64,000 nt of DNA, taken from Thermomicrobium sp. (GTDB taxonomy: Bacteria; Chloroflexota; Chloroflexia; Thermomicrobiales; Thermomicrobiaceae). Positions 27,816-35,151 of this stretch are shown here, piece after piece. The stretch spans positions 1 through 64,000 of the forward strand of contig JANXBE010000002.1 of the NCBI GenBank assembly GCA_025060175.1, read 5' to 3'. Positions within the stretch are counted from its first letter, which is position 1, and each line of letters opens with the position of its first letter. Position numbers and translations under genes: made by a program. The notes beneath the pieces are model-generated. The model was given only the letters and a program-made list of their open reading frames with translations, did no database searches and was not told where the DNA came from.

Positions 27816-30023
27816 GTGTTCGAGCGCATCGGCCGTTTCGCGTATCGTCGGCGTTGGTTCGTTCTAGCGATCTGGCTGCTCGCCGTCGCGGCAGCGGTGC
27901 CGTTCTTGCCGCGAGTCTCCAGCGCACTCGAGGTCGGCGGATTCTCCAGTCCCCACACGGAAGCGGCACGAACGCGGGAACTCCTCCGCGAGCGCATACC
28001 CGGATACAGCCCGAGCTCTCTCCTGGTGCTCTTTTCCCACCCGACACTCCGACCCACCGATCCCGCCTTCGTGCAACAGGCACAGCAAGCGCTCCGGGCC
28101 GTCCCCTCGATCCCACACGTCACCGCCATTCACTGGTTCACCGAGAATCCGAGTCAGATCGCACCGGACGGATCGCTGGCCTATGCTGTGGTCGACCTCG
28201 ATCTCCAACCGGAGGAGGCTCAGCGCGTCCTGGATGACATCGAGGCGGCGATCGTCCCGACGGACCTTCGCGTGCAGCTGGCCGGCGCTCCGGCGTTCTA
28301 CGCCGATCTGGAGAAGGTCACCGAGCGAGACCTCCGGCGGGCGGAACTGATCGCCTTCCCGTTCGCTCTCGCAGCACTCCTCTTCGTCTTCGGGAGCGTC
28401 GTCGCCGCAGCGGTTCCGCTCTTCATCGGGGGCGTCACCGTCGCACTCGTGCTCGGGTTGGTCTACGCGCTCACGCGCGTCACCGAACTCTCCATCTTCA
28501 CCCTCAACGTCGCCACCTTGCTGGGGCTCGGTCTTTCGATCGACTACTCGCTCTTCCTCGTCAGCCGTTTCCGAGAGGAACTCGCCGCACACGGCCTCGA
28601 GGAGGCCACGGCACGGACCACAGCGACGGCTGGCCGAGCGGTGTTCTTCTCCGGGCTGACCGTCTTGATCGGCCTGTCCGGGCTCGGTTTCTTCGAGTTC
28701 CTCTTCATGCGGTCGGTCGGTCTCGCGGGTGGTCTGGTCGTCCTCGTCGCGGTCGCTGCGAGCCTGACCCTGTTGCCAGCGGTACTCGGCATCCTCGGGC
28801 CACGCCTCGACGCACTGCGTGTACTCCGGCGGGGACCGGAAACGGGGCGCTTCTGGCACGGCGTGACTGCCTTCGTGATGCAGCGCCCGTTGCACGTCGC
28901 GATCCCAGTGATCGCGGTGCTCGTCGTGCTGGGCCTACCGTTCCGACACGTTCGGCTGAGTTCGCCAGACGCGACGATCCTCCCCACGTCGACCCCGTCC
29001 CGGCAGGCCCTCGAGGAGTTCCGACGTGCTTTCGGTGACGGGGCACTGTCACCCTTGGTGCTCGCTGTCGAAACCGAGCGACCGGTCAATGACCCGCAAA
29101 CGATCGCAGCGCTCTACGACTTTACGCGGCGACTCGCGGCGGACCCACGAGTGACGCGCATCACGAGCATCGTGACCATCGACCCGCGGATCACGCTCGC
29201 ACAGTACCAGATGCTCTATGCGGACCCCACCCGCCTCCCGGATCCCATCCTGCGACAGGCCTATCAGCAATTGGCCGGTGACCATCTGACTGCGATCTAC
29301 GTCTACACGGACAGCCTGCCAGCGAGCGACCGCGCCAAGCAGTTGCTCCACGACATCCGCGCGATGGACCCGGGACCAGGACTCACCGTGTGGGTCGACG
29401 GAGGCACCGCCGAAATCGTCGATGTCGTCGCTCGGATGTACAGCGAGTTTCCCTACGCCGCCCTCACCGTCGTGGTCGCCACCTACGTCGTTCTGTTCCT
29501 TTTGCTCCGATCGATCTTCCTTCCACTCAAAGCGATCGTGCTCAACGTGCTGAGTTTGACGGCGAGCTACGGAGCACTCGTCTACGTGTTCCAAGACGGT
29601 CACTTCAGTTCACTCTTGCGTTTTTCCCCGCTCGGTTTCACCGAGGCCTCGCTTCCCATCGTGATGTTCTGCATTCTCTTCGGTGTCTCGATGGACTATG
29701 AAGTGTTCCTGCTGAGTCGCATGCGCGAAGCGTGGGATCAGACTGGTGACAATCGCATCGCCGTGGCGACCGGTTTGGCGCGCAGCGGCCGGATCATCAC
29801 CGGAGCCGCCTTGATCCTCGTCGTGGTCGCGGCCGCGTTCGTCACGGCCGATGTCGTCCTCATCAAAGCGCTCGGACTCGGCATCGCCTTGGCTATCGCT
29901 CTCGACGCGAGTATCGTCCGCGTCGTACTGGTTCCAGCCACGATGCGACTACTCGGCCAATGGAACTGGTGGGTCCCGAAACGAATGGCGCGTACGCTCG
30001 AGTCAGTACGGGTGGAGCACTGA
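27816..30023 (+). CDS. MMPL/RND-family membrane transporter
   Basis: The product is 735 residues with the MMPL layout: one N-terminal helix (WFVLAIWLLAVAAAVPFLP), a large extracellular loop, five to six helices around 190-340, then the same plan repeated. Key motifs are GLGLSIDYSLFLVSRFREEL in the first half and LFGVSMDYEVFLLSRMREAW in the second, carrying the Asp-Tyr pairs of the proton relay. Family members export lipids, pigments or drugs. GTG start after GGAGGGGAACC. The next gene begins directly after its stop, so the two are co-transcribed and may act on the same hydrophobic substrate (inference). Confidence 0.9.
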   Translation: MFERIGRFAYRRRWFVLAIWLLAVAAAVPFLPRVSSALEVGGFSSPHTEAARTRELLRERIPGYSPSSLLVLFSHPTLRPTDPAFVQQAQQALRAVPSIPHVTAIHWFTENPSQIAPDGSLAYAVVDLDLQPEEAQRVLDDIEAAIVPTDLRVQLAGAPAFYADLEKVTERDLRRAELIAFPFALAALLFVFGSVVAAAVPLFIGGVTVALVLGLVYALTRVTELSIFTLNVATLLGLGLSIDYSLFLVSRFREELAAHGLEEATARTTATAGRAVFFSGLTVLIGLSGLGFFEFLFMRSVGLAGGLVVLVAVAASLTLLPAVLGILGPRLDALRVLRRGPETGRFWHGVTAFVMQRPLHVAIPVIAVLVVLGLPFRHVRLSSPDATILPTSTPSRQALEEFRRAFGDGALSPLVLAVETERPVNDPQTIAALYDFTRRLAADPRVTRITSIVTIDPRITLAQYQMLYADPTRLPDPILRQAYQQLAGDHLTAIYVYTDSLPASDRAKQLLHDIRAMDPGPGLTVWVDGGTAEIVDVVARMYSEFPYAALTVVVATYVVLFLLLRSIFLPLKAIVLNVLSLTASYGALVYVFQDGHFSSLLRFSPLGFTEASLPIVMFCILFGVSMDYEVFLLSRMREAWDQTGDNRIAVATGLARSGRIITGAALILVVVAAAFVTADVVLIKALGLGIALAIALDASIVRVVLVPATMRLLGQWNWWVPKRMARTLESVRVEH

Positions 30024-31109
30024 ATGCGCCGACGAGTCTTTCTCTCCTGGTTGGCTGCAGCGATCGCCGGATGCCGTACGCCGGAACCTCAGTCGCCGGG
30101 GATGCCGCCGACGGCCGTCCCCAGCCCGCGGCCAGCCAGTCTATTCTTGACGCCGGTGCCCGCGATCGAAGCGGTCGTCTTTCCACGCGACTACGGTTCG
30201 CACGATGTCCTCACCGAATGGTGGTACTACACCGGTCACCTGGTCACCCGTGTCCAGGAGCGGTTCGGCTTCGAGTTCGTCATCTTCCAGGTACAGCGGT
30301 ACGGATACCCGGTCCTCTACGCAGCGCACGCGGCCCTGACGCTGATCGACCGACACGCCTTCCGCTGGGACGAACGCGCCATCGCTCTCCCGTCTCGACA
30401 GGCTTCCTGGCCACTGCACCTCACGGTGAGCGACTGGATGCTCGAGAGTGACGGCTCGGTCGACCGATTGTTCGCTCGGAGCCATGCGTTCAGCCTTCAG
30501 TTGACACTGACACCGCAGCGGCCGCCGATCCTGCACGACGGCGACGGCTACTTCACGTGGGCTCCTGAAACCGGTTCGTACTACTACTCTCGAACTCGTC
30601 TTAGCGTCGACGGTATGGTACTGCTGGACGGCGACACGTTGACGGTATCCGGTCTCGCTTGGAACGACCACCAGTGGGGAAACTTCCTCCTCGGCACTGG
30701 CGGATGGGACTGGTTCGGACTGCAACTGCATGACGGTACGGACCTCATGCTGTGGCAGTCGCGCGATGCGCGACAACGCCCAATCCAGTCCAGCGGGACA
30801 CTGGTCCACCCCGACGGTTCGGTGGAAACGCTCGACGCGCAACGGCTGCGGATCGTGGTCGACGGCACCTGGACGAGCCCGCACTCCGGAGCGACCTATC
30901 CGAGCGGCTGGCGCATCGTCGTGCACTCCGACGAGCTGGAGCTCGTGGTAACCCCGTTCGTGCTGGATCAGGAACTCCAGACGATACGCTCCACCGGCGT
31001 CATCTACTGGGAAGGAGCGGTCGATGTCCGCGGGCGGCGTCGGAGCGATCCTGTCGAGGGAAGCGGATACGTCGAACTGACCGGCTATGCGGCGCCCCCG
31101 AGCCCCTGA
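30024..31109 (+). CDS. AttH/CrtC-like (carotenoid 1,2-hydratase-related) lipoprotein
   Basis: The product is 361 residues. A short signal with twin-Arg start MRRRVFLSWLAAAIAGC ends in a lipobox-like AGC, so it is probably exported. The AttH/CrtC domain begins DVLTEWWYYTGHLVT and continues GFEFVIFQVQR, the hallmark of this lipocalin-like family. It also has GLAWNDHQWGNF, DWFGLQLHDGTDLMLWQ and a late GVIYWEGAVDV. CrtC adds water to carotenoid ends; many AttH homologues have unknown substrates. It abuts the MMPL gene with no gap. A pigment or lipid processing and export pair is a reasonable guess, not shown. Confidence 0.82.
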   Translation: MRRRVFLSWLAAAIAGCRTPEPQSPGMPPTAVPSPRPASLFLTPVPAIEAVVFPRDYGSHDVLTEWWYYTGHLVTRVQERFGFEFVIFQVQRYGYPVLYAAHAALTLIDRHAFRWDERAIALPSRQASWPLHLTVSDWMLESDGSVDRLFARSHAFSLQLTLTPQRPPILHDGDGYFTWAPETGSYYYSRTRLSVDGMVLLDGDTLTVSGLAWNDHQWGNFLLGTGGWDWFGLQLHDGTDLMLWQSRDARQRPIQSSGTLVHPDGSVETLDAQRLRIVVDGTWTSPHSGATYPSGWRIVVHSDELELVVTPFVLDQELQTIRSTGVIYWEGAVDVRGRRRSDPVEGSGYVELTGYAAPPSP

Positions 31110-31231
31110 ATGCCACCAAGGACGCGGAGGAACCTGCTGTCTTCAGGCGCGCGTGCGTGCAGCATCTCGTGGTGCGATGCCTCGGCCTCTCGCCCAACGC
31201 GGAAAGCAAGACGCGTTCCAGCAGCCGCGGC

Positions 31232-31260
31232 TTGACGGCGGCCACGCGCTCGGATAGAAT
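31232..31260 (+). promoter_or_regulatory. Sigma-70-type promoter of metX
   Basis: TTGACG (31232-31237), a 17-base spacer and TAGAAT (31255-31260) lie 25 bases before the SAM riboswitch. The predicted transcript start is near 31267. Confidence 0.8.
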
Positions 31261-31284
31261 TGCCGCCAACAATCGAGAGGCCGG

Positions 31285-31394
31285 CGCTCATCTCGAGCGG
31301 TGGAGGGAACGGCCCGACGAAACCCGGCAACCAGCGCAGCTCCTGCGCCAGGTGCCAATGCCGGCGGAGTATGAAGACTCCGCACGATGAGCGC
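31285..31394 (+). promoter_or_regulatory. SAM-I (S-box) riboswitch upstream of metX
   Basis: The closing stem GCGCTCATC/GATGAGCGC is a perfect 9 bp. Inside are the conserved S-box blocks GAGCGGTGGAGGGA, CGGCCCGACGAAACC, CGGCAACCAGC and CAGGTGCCAATGCC. A variable hairpin CGGAGTATGAAGACTCCG follows. It lies between a consensus promoter and a U-tailed terminator, and the downstream gene makes O-acylhomoserine. High S-adenosylmethionine should switch transcription off. Confidence 0.97.
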
Positions 31395-31415
31395 GGTCCT
31401 TGCAGTGCTGCAAGT

Positions 31416-31442
31416 CCCTCCACCACCGCGTGGAGGGTTTTT
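31416..31442 (+). terminator. SAM-riboswitch terminator
   Basis: CCCTCCAC, a 6-base loop and GTGGAGGG are followed by TTTTT. The hairpin is 21 bases after the aptamer and about 95 bases before the metX start, so it is the expression platform. Confidence 0.93.
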
Positions 31443-31536
31443 CATGATCCCTCCACTGGAACGATCGACGCTGAACGGACGCACGAGGACTGTGCGTTCC
31501 TGGCACGCTGGCCGGGTGGTGAGCGGAGGGAGAGCA

Positions 31537-32649
31537 GTGACGACGACCGTACCGTGTACCTACCGCATCGCGCGGATCGCCACTCCAGAGCAACCGTTCG
31601 TGACCGAGCAGGGCGATCTCCTGCCGGTCGTCGACATCGCTTACGAGACCTGGGGCACGCTCAGCCCCGAGCGCGACAACGTCGTCGTCATCTGTCATGC
31701 CCTGACCGGGAGCAGCCACGTCGCACCGCACGGACCTGGCGATCAGCCGGGCTGGTGGGATCCGATGGTCGGCCCAGGTCGTCCCATCGACACCGATCGC
31801 TTCTTCGTCGTCTGTGCCAATGTGCTCGGCAGCTGTTATGGGTCGACCGGTCCGCGGTCGATCGATCCTCGGACCGGTCGCCGATACAATCTGCGCTTTC
31901 CCCTCATCACCGTGCGCGATATCGTCCGGACGCAGGCGCTGCTCCTGGACCGACTCGGCATCGAACGGGTCTACGCGGTGATCGGTGGATCACTCGGTGG
32001 CATGCAAGTGCTCGAGTGGGCTGCTCTCTATCCCGACCGAGTCGAGCGGATCGTCCCCATCGCGGTGGGCGGGCAGTTCACCGACCAAGGAATCGCGTAC
32101 AACGAAGTGCAACGGCGTGCGATCATGCTCGATCCCGCATGGCGGAACGGAGAGTACGAAGACGGGGAGGGTCCCCGTTTCGGTCTCGCCATCGCTCGGA
32201 TGCTGGGCATGATCACGTATCAGTCCGACGAGCTGATGTCTGCACGTTTCCAGCGCCGCACGGAAGCGCGGTACACGGAGTGGCCAGAGTTCCTCGGTCG
32301 CTACGACGTCGAGGGATACCTCCACTACCAAGGGGACAAACTGGTTCGCCGTTTCGATGCCAACAGCTACCTCTATCTCACCCGAGCGATGGATTCGCAC
32401 GACTTGGGACGTGGGCGTGGCGGATACCATGCGGGACTCGCCTCGATCCGGGCGCGGACCCTCGCGATCGGTATCCGTTCCGATATCCTGTTCTGGCCGA
32501 GCCAGGTGCGTTCGCTGGTCCGAGACCTGCAGGCCCTCGGGGTGGATGCTCGCTACTGGGAACTCGATTCCCCGAACGGCCACGACGCGTTCCTGAAGGA
32601 CTTCGACCAGATCGGACCGGTCATCGCGCAGTTCCTCGCCGAGCCCTGA
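31537..32649 (+). CDS. metX: Homoserine O-acetyltransferase
   Basis: MetX acylates homoserine to open the methionine branch. The product is 370 residues of the alpha/beta-hydrolase type: LPVVDIAYETWGTLSPERDN, ICHALTGSSHV, GSCYGSTGPRSIDP, FPLITVRDIVRTQALLLDRL, nucleophile Ser in IGGSLGGMQVLEWA, Asp in IGIRSDILFWPSQ and His in DSPNGHDAFLKD. The GTG at 31537 was chosen for GGAGGG six bases upstream; earlier in-frame ATGs lie in or near the riboswitch terminator. The acyl donor (acetyl or succinyl) cannot be read reliably by eye. It is controlled by the SAM riboswitch. Confidence 0.95.
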   Translation: MTTTVPCTYRIARIATPEQPFVTEQGDLLPVVDIAYETWGTLSPERDNVVVICHALTGSSHVAPHGPGDQPGWWDPMVGPGRPIDTDRFFVVCANVLGSCYGSTGPRSIDPRTGRRYNLRFPLITVRDIVRTQALLLDRLGIERVYAVIGGSLGGMQVLEWAALYPDRVERIVPIAVGGQFTDQGIAYNEVQRRAIMLDPAWRNGEYEDGEGPRFGLAIARMLGMITYQSDELMSARFQRRTEARYTEWPEFLGRYDVEGYLHYQGDKLVRRFDANSYLYLTRAMDSHDLGRGRGGYHAGLASIRARTLAIGIRSDILFWPSQVRSLVRDLQALGVDARYWELDSPNGHDAFLKDFDQIGPVIAQFLAEP

Positions 32650-32760
32650 CGAGCCCGCGCACCTCCGACCCTCTGCACTTCCCGGTGTGGACCTACCCGA
32701 AGGGTTCGGGAACAGCGTCCTACGCCCGCGCGGTACCGGTCGTAGCGGGCGGACCGCCGC

Positions 32761-33759
32761 TCACGGCGCTGCTGCGACGGACGGGAGTAACGCGTCGCCG
32801 AACCGAACGGCATCGATCACGTCGGCGACGATCGCACTGGCCGTCGGAGTCGGCCCGGCTCCTGGCCCATAGAGCACGATCGTTCCCACCCGATCACCCG
32901 TCAACTCGATCGCATTCAAGTTGCGGCGAACGTGGGCGAGGAGATCACTCCCGGGGACGAAGACAGGTTCCACCCGGAGACGCCAGTCACCGTCGCTGCC
33001 TTCGGCATGCGCGATCAGCTTGATCGCTCCACCCCTGGCCCGCGCATCGAGGATCTGATCCGGAGTGATGGTCGTGATGCCGCGCCGCACGACGGCCTCC
33101 GGCCGAATGTGCCTGGAGGCGGCGAGCGAAGCGAGGATGCTCAGCTTGTACGCCGCGTCATGACCCTCCACATCGGCGGTCGGATCGGGTTCCGCGTACC
33201 CGAGACGCTGTGCTTCGCGCAGCGCTTCCTGGTACGGTATTCCCTCTTCCGCCATCGCAGTGAGGATGAAGTTGGTCGTTCCGTTCACGATACCCCGGAT
33301 GCGCTCGATCCGATTCACGGTGAGCAGTTGCCGCAGACTCACCATCAACGGGATCCCCGCACCGACACTCGCCTCGAAGAGCAACGCCCGGCGCGCTCGT
33401 CGAGCCGTCGCCACCAGTTCGGCAAGATGTTTGCTCACTGCCTCCTTGTTCGCCGTCACGACGTGTTTTCCAGCTTCCAAGGCGTCCTTGATGTACGTGG
33501 CTGCCGGCTCCTCCCCGCCCATCACCTCGACGACGACGTCGACCGATGGGTCTTCCAGAATGGGCTCGATGGTCGTGGTCGCTGCCTGAGCCGGCAAACC
33601 GACACCGACGACACGCTCGCGGTGGCGCGCTAGTCCCCAGCGGACCTCTAGGCGAAAACCGGTGCGTTGCGCCAGCGACTCTCGCTCTTCGACGATCGTC
33701 CGCCAGACGGCGCTGCCGATCGTCCCGACACCGAGCAAAGCGATCCCGATCGTCGTCAT
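32761..33759 (-). CDS. hom: Homoserine dehydrogenase, short form without ACT domain
   Basis: It reduces aspartate semialdehyde to homoserine. The product is 332 residues: NAD(P)-binding GIALLGVGTIGSAVWRTI, VVEVMGGEEPAATYIKDALE, VVTANKEAVSKH, FEASVGAGIPLM, IVNGTTNFILTAM and GYAEPDPTADVEGHDAAYKL with the catalytic Lys region. Most bacterial enzymes add a C-terminal ACT domain for threonine feedback. Here the protein ends after the catalytic domain, so allosteric threonine control at this step may be absent. The ATG at 33759 follows GAGGAACC. It is divergent from asd. A possible minus-strand promoter is TTGCAC (33858-33853), 18 bases, TACCCT (33834-33829). Confidence 0.95.
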   Translation of the reverse strand: MTTIGIALLGVGTIGSAVWRTIVEERESLAQRTGFRLEVRWGLARHRERVVGVGLPAQAATTTIEPILEDPSVDVVVEVMGGEEPAATYIKDALEAGKHVVTANKEAVSKHLAELVATARRARRALLFEASVGAGIPLMVSLRQLLTVNRIERIRGIVNGTTNFILTAMAEEGIPYQEALREAQRLGYAEPDPTADVEGHDAAYKLSILASLAASRHIRPEAVVRRGITTITPDQILDARARGGAIKLIAHAEGSDGDWRLRVEPVFVPGSDLLAHVRRNLNAIELTGDRVGTIVLYGPGAGPTPTASAIVADVIDAVRFGDALLPSVAAAP

Positions 33760-33783
33760 GGAATGGTTCCTCTCGTCACATGC

Positions 33784-33812
33784 TTGACCGCTGCGTGGTC
33801 GCCTGGTACAGT
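33784..33812 (+). promoter_or_regulatory. Promoter of the asd leader
   Basis: TTGACC (33784-33789), a 17-base spacer and TACAGT (33807-33812) predict a start near 33819, upstream of the Thr-rich leader peptide. It overlaps the 5' leader of the divergent hom transcript. Confidence 0.7.
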
Positions 33813-33884
33813 CAGTCCAGGCGCAGACAGGGTAGGCGAGCCCGGGCGCCTCGTGCAAGAGGACGATCGCGGGAGACGAACGCC

Positions 33885-33959
33885 GTGCGGACAGCGATGC
33901 GGACTCGAACGACAACGACCGCGACTCGCTGGGTCGGCGTGCGCTCGGCAAGCCCGTGA
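33885..33959 (+). CDS. Threonine-rich attenuator leader peptide of asd
   Basis: This short reading frame has 24 codons from GTG (33885), with GGGAG nine bases upstream; ATG at 33897 is an alternative start. Seven codons are Thr, including four in a row (ACG ACA ACG ACC, 33909-33920) in the segment RTRTTTTATRW. TGA at 33957 lies 25 bases before an intrinsic terminator. Bases 33936-33948 inside the frame can pair, with one mismatch, with 33974-33986, which overlaps the terminator's 5' arm. This is the layout of ribosome-stalling transcription attenuation as in the E. coli thr leader. Scarce charged tRNA-Thr would stall ribosomes and favour the antiterminator. It precedes asd, whose product leads to threonine. 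Confidence 0.8.
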   Translation: MRTAMRTRTTTTATRWVGVRSASP

Positions 33960-33984
33960 TCGTGCGGTCAGATCCGAGCGGACG

Positions 33985-34020
33985 CCGGCAGAGGATCGAC
34001 CCTCTGCCGGTTTTGTTGTT
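33985..34020 (+). terminator. Attenuator terminator upstream of asd
   Basis: CCGGCAGAGG and CCTCTGCCGG form a 10-bp stem with a loop of about six bases, followed by TTTTGTTGTT. It ends 26 bases before the asd start, after the Thr-rich leader frame. It is the conditional terminator of the proposed attenuator. Confidence 0.92.
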
Positions 34021-34046
34021 CGCGGGTTTCGAGAAGGGAGGTCGCT

Positions 34047-35099
34047 GTGCCCGAACGTATCGATGTCGCGATCCTCGCCGCGACGGGAAGCGTCGGGCAG
34101 CGCTTCGTCCAGCTGCTCGCCGGCCACCCGTGGTTTCGCATCGCTGAACTCGTGGCGAGCGATCGCTCGGCTGGAAAGCGTTATGCCGACGCAGTCAACT
34201 GGCGACTCAGCGCGAGCCCCCCGGAAGAGGTTCGTGACCTCGTCGTCAAGCACATCGAGCAACCGATCCGCAGTCCGATCGTCTTCTCGGCTCTTCCTGG
34301 CGGGGTCGCCGGCGAGGTCGAGGCGATGCTCGCCGCCGAAGGCAAGAAGGTCTTCACGAACGCTCGCGACCACCGCATGGATCCGGACGTTCCCCTGCTG
34401 ATTCCGGAGGTCAATCCGGATCATGCCCGTGCGATCGAGTTGCAGCGCCGATCACGCGGCTGGCGAGAGGGATTCATCGTCGCGAACCCGAATTGCTCCA
34501 CGATCCACTTGGTCCTGGCCCTCAAGCCGATTTACGACGCCTTCGGCATCACACGAGGTATCGTGACGACCCTGCAGGCCGCCTCGGGGGCCGGTTATCC
34601 GGGCGTTCCCTCGCTCGACCTCATCGACAACGTAATTCCCTTCATCGGGGGCGAGGAGGAGAAGATCGAAGCCGAATCGCGCAAGATCCTGGGCACGTGG
34701 GCCGACGGTCGCTTCGAGGACGCGCCGCTGACTCTGAGTGCTCACTGCAACCGGGTTCCGGTACGCGACGGACACATGGAGACCGTCAGCCTCGAACTCG
34801 GGCGCCGTGCCAGCCCGGCCGAGGTCGCAGACGTGTTACGCTCCTTCCGCGCCCGCCCGCAAGAGCTCGAACTGCCGAGTGCACCGCGACAGCCCGTCAT
34901 CGTGCTGGAACAGGACGATCGCCCCCAACCGGTCCTCGACCGAGACCTGGAGCACGGCATGGCATCGGTCGTCGGCCGCATTCGCCCCTGCCCGGTGTTC
35001 GACGTCCGATTCGTCGTCCTCGGTCACAACACCGTTCGGGGCGCGGCCGGAGCGTCCGTACTGAATGCGGAGCTGTTCTACCGGGAAGGTTTGCTCTAA
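34047..35099 (+). CDS. asd: Aspartate-semialdehyde dehydrogenase (archaeal/eukaryal type)
   Basis: Asd converts aspartyl phosphate to aspartate semialdehyde, the common precursor of lysine, methionine, threonine and isoleucine. The product is 350 residues: VAILAATGSVGQRFVQLLAG at the N terminus, VFSALPGGVAGEVE, the active-site Cys in FIVANPNCSTIHLVLAL, TLQAASGAGYPGVPSLDLID, HCNRVPVRDGHMETVSLEL and LGHNTVRGAAG. The ANPNCST and SAHCNRVPV pattern is that of the longer archaeal/fungal subfamily. GTG start with GAAGGGAGG upstream. Transcription appears attenuated by a threonine leader. Confidence 0.96.
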   Translation: MPERIDVAILAATGSVGQRFVQLLAGHPWFRIAELVASDRSAGKRYADAVNWRLSASPPEEVRDLVVKHIEQPIRSPIVFSALPGGVAGEVEAMLAAEGKKVFTNARDHRMDPDVPLLIPEVNPDHARAIELQRRSRGWREGFIVANPNCSTIHLVLALKPIYDAFGITRGIVTTLQAASGAGYPGVPSLDLIDNVIPFIGGEEEKIEAESRKILGTWADGRFEDAPLTLSAHCNRVPVRDGHMETVSLELGRRASPAEVADVLRSFRARPQELELPSAPRQPVIVLEQDDRPQPVLDRDLEHGMASVVGRIRPCPVFDVRFVVLGHNTVRGAAGASVLNAELFYREGLL

Positions 35100-35114
35100 C
35101 GACGACGAGCGACT

Positions 35115-35148
35115 CCGCCGGCCGGGTACAGTCGTGCCCGGCCGGCGG
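35115..35148. terminator. Bidirectional hairpin between asd and cimA
   Basis: CCGCCGGCCGGG, a 10-base loop and CCCGGCCGGCGG form a perfect 12-bp stem in the 52-base gap between convergent stops. There is no U run on either strand. It probably separates the two transcripts. Confidence 0.75.
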
Positions 35149-35151
35149 ACG

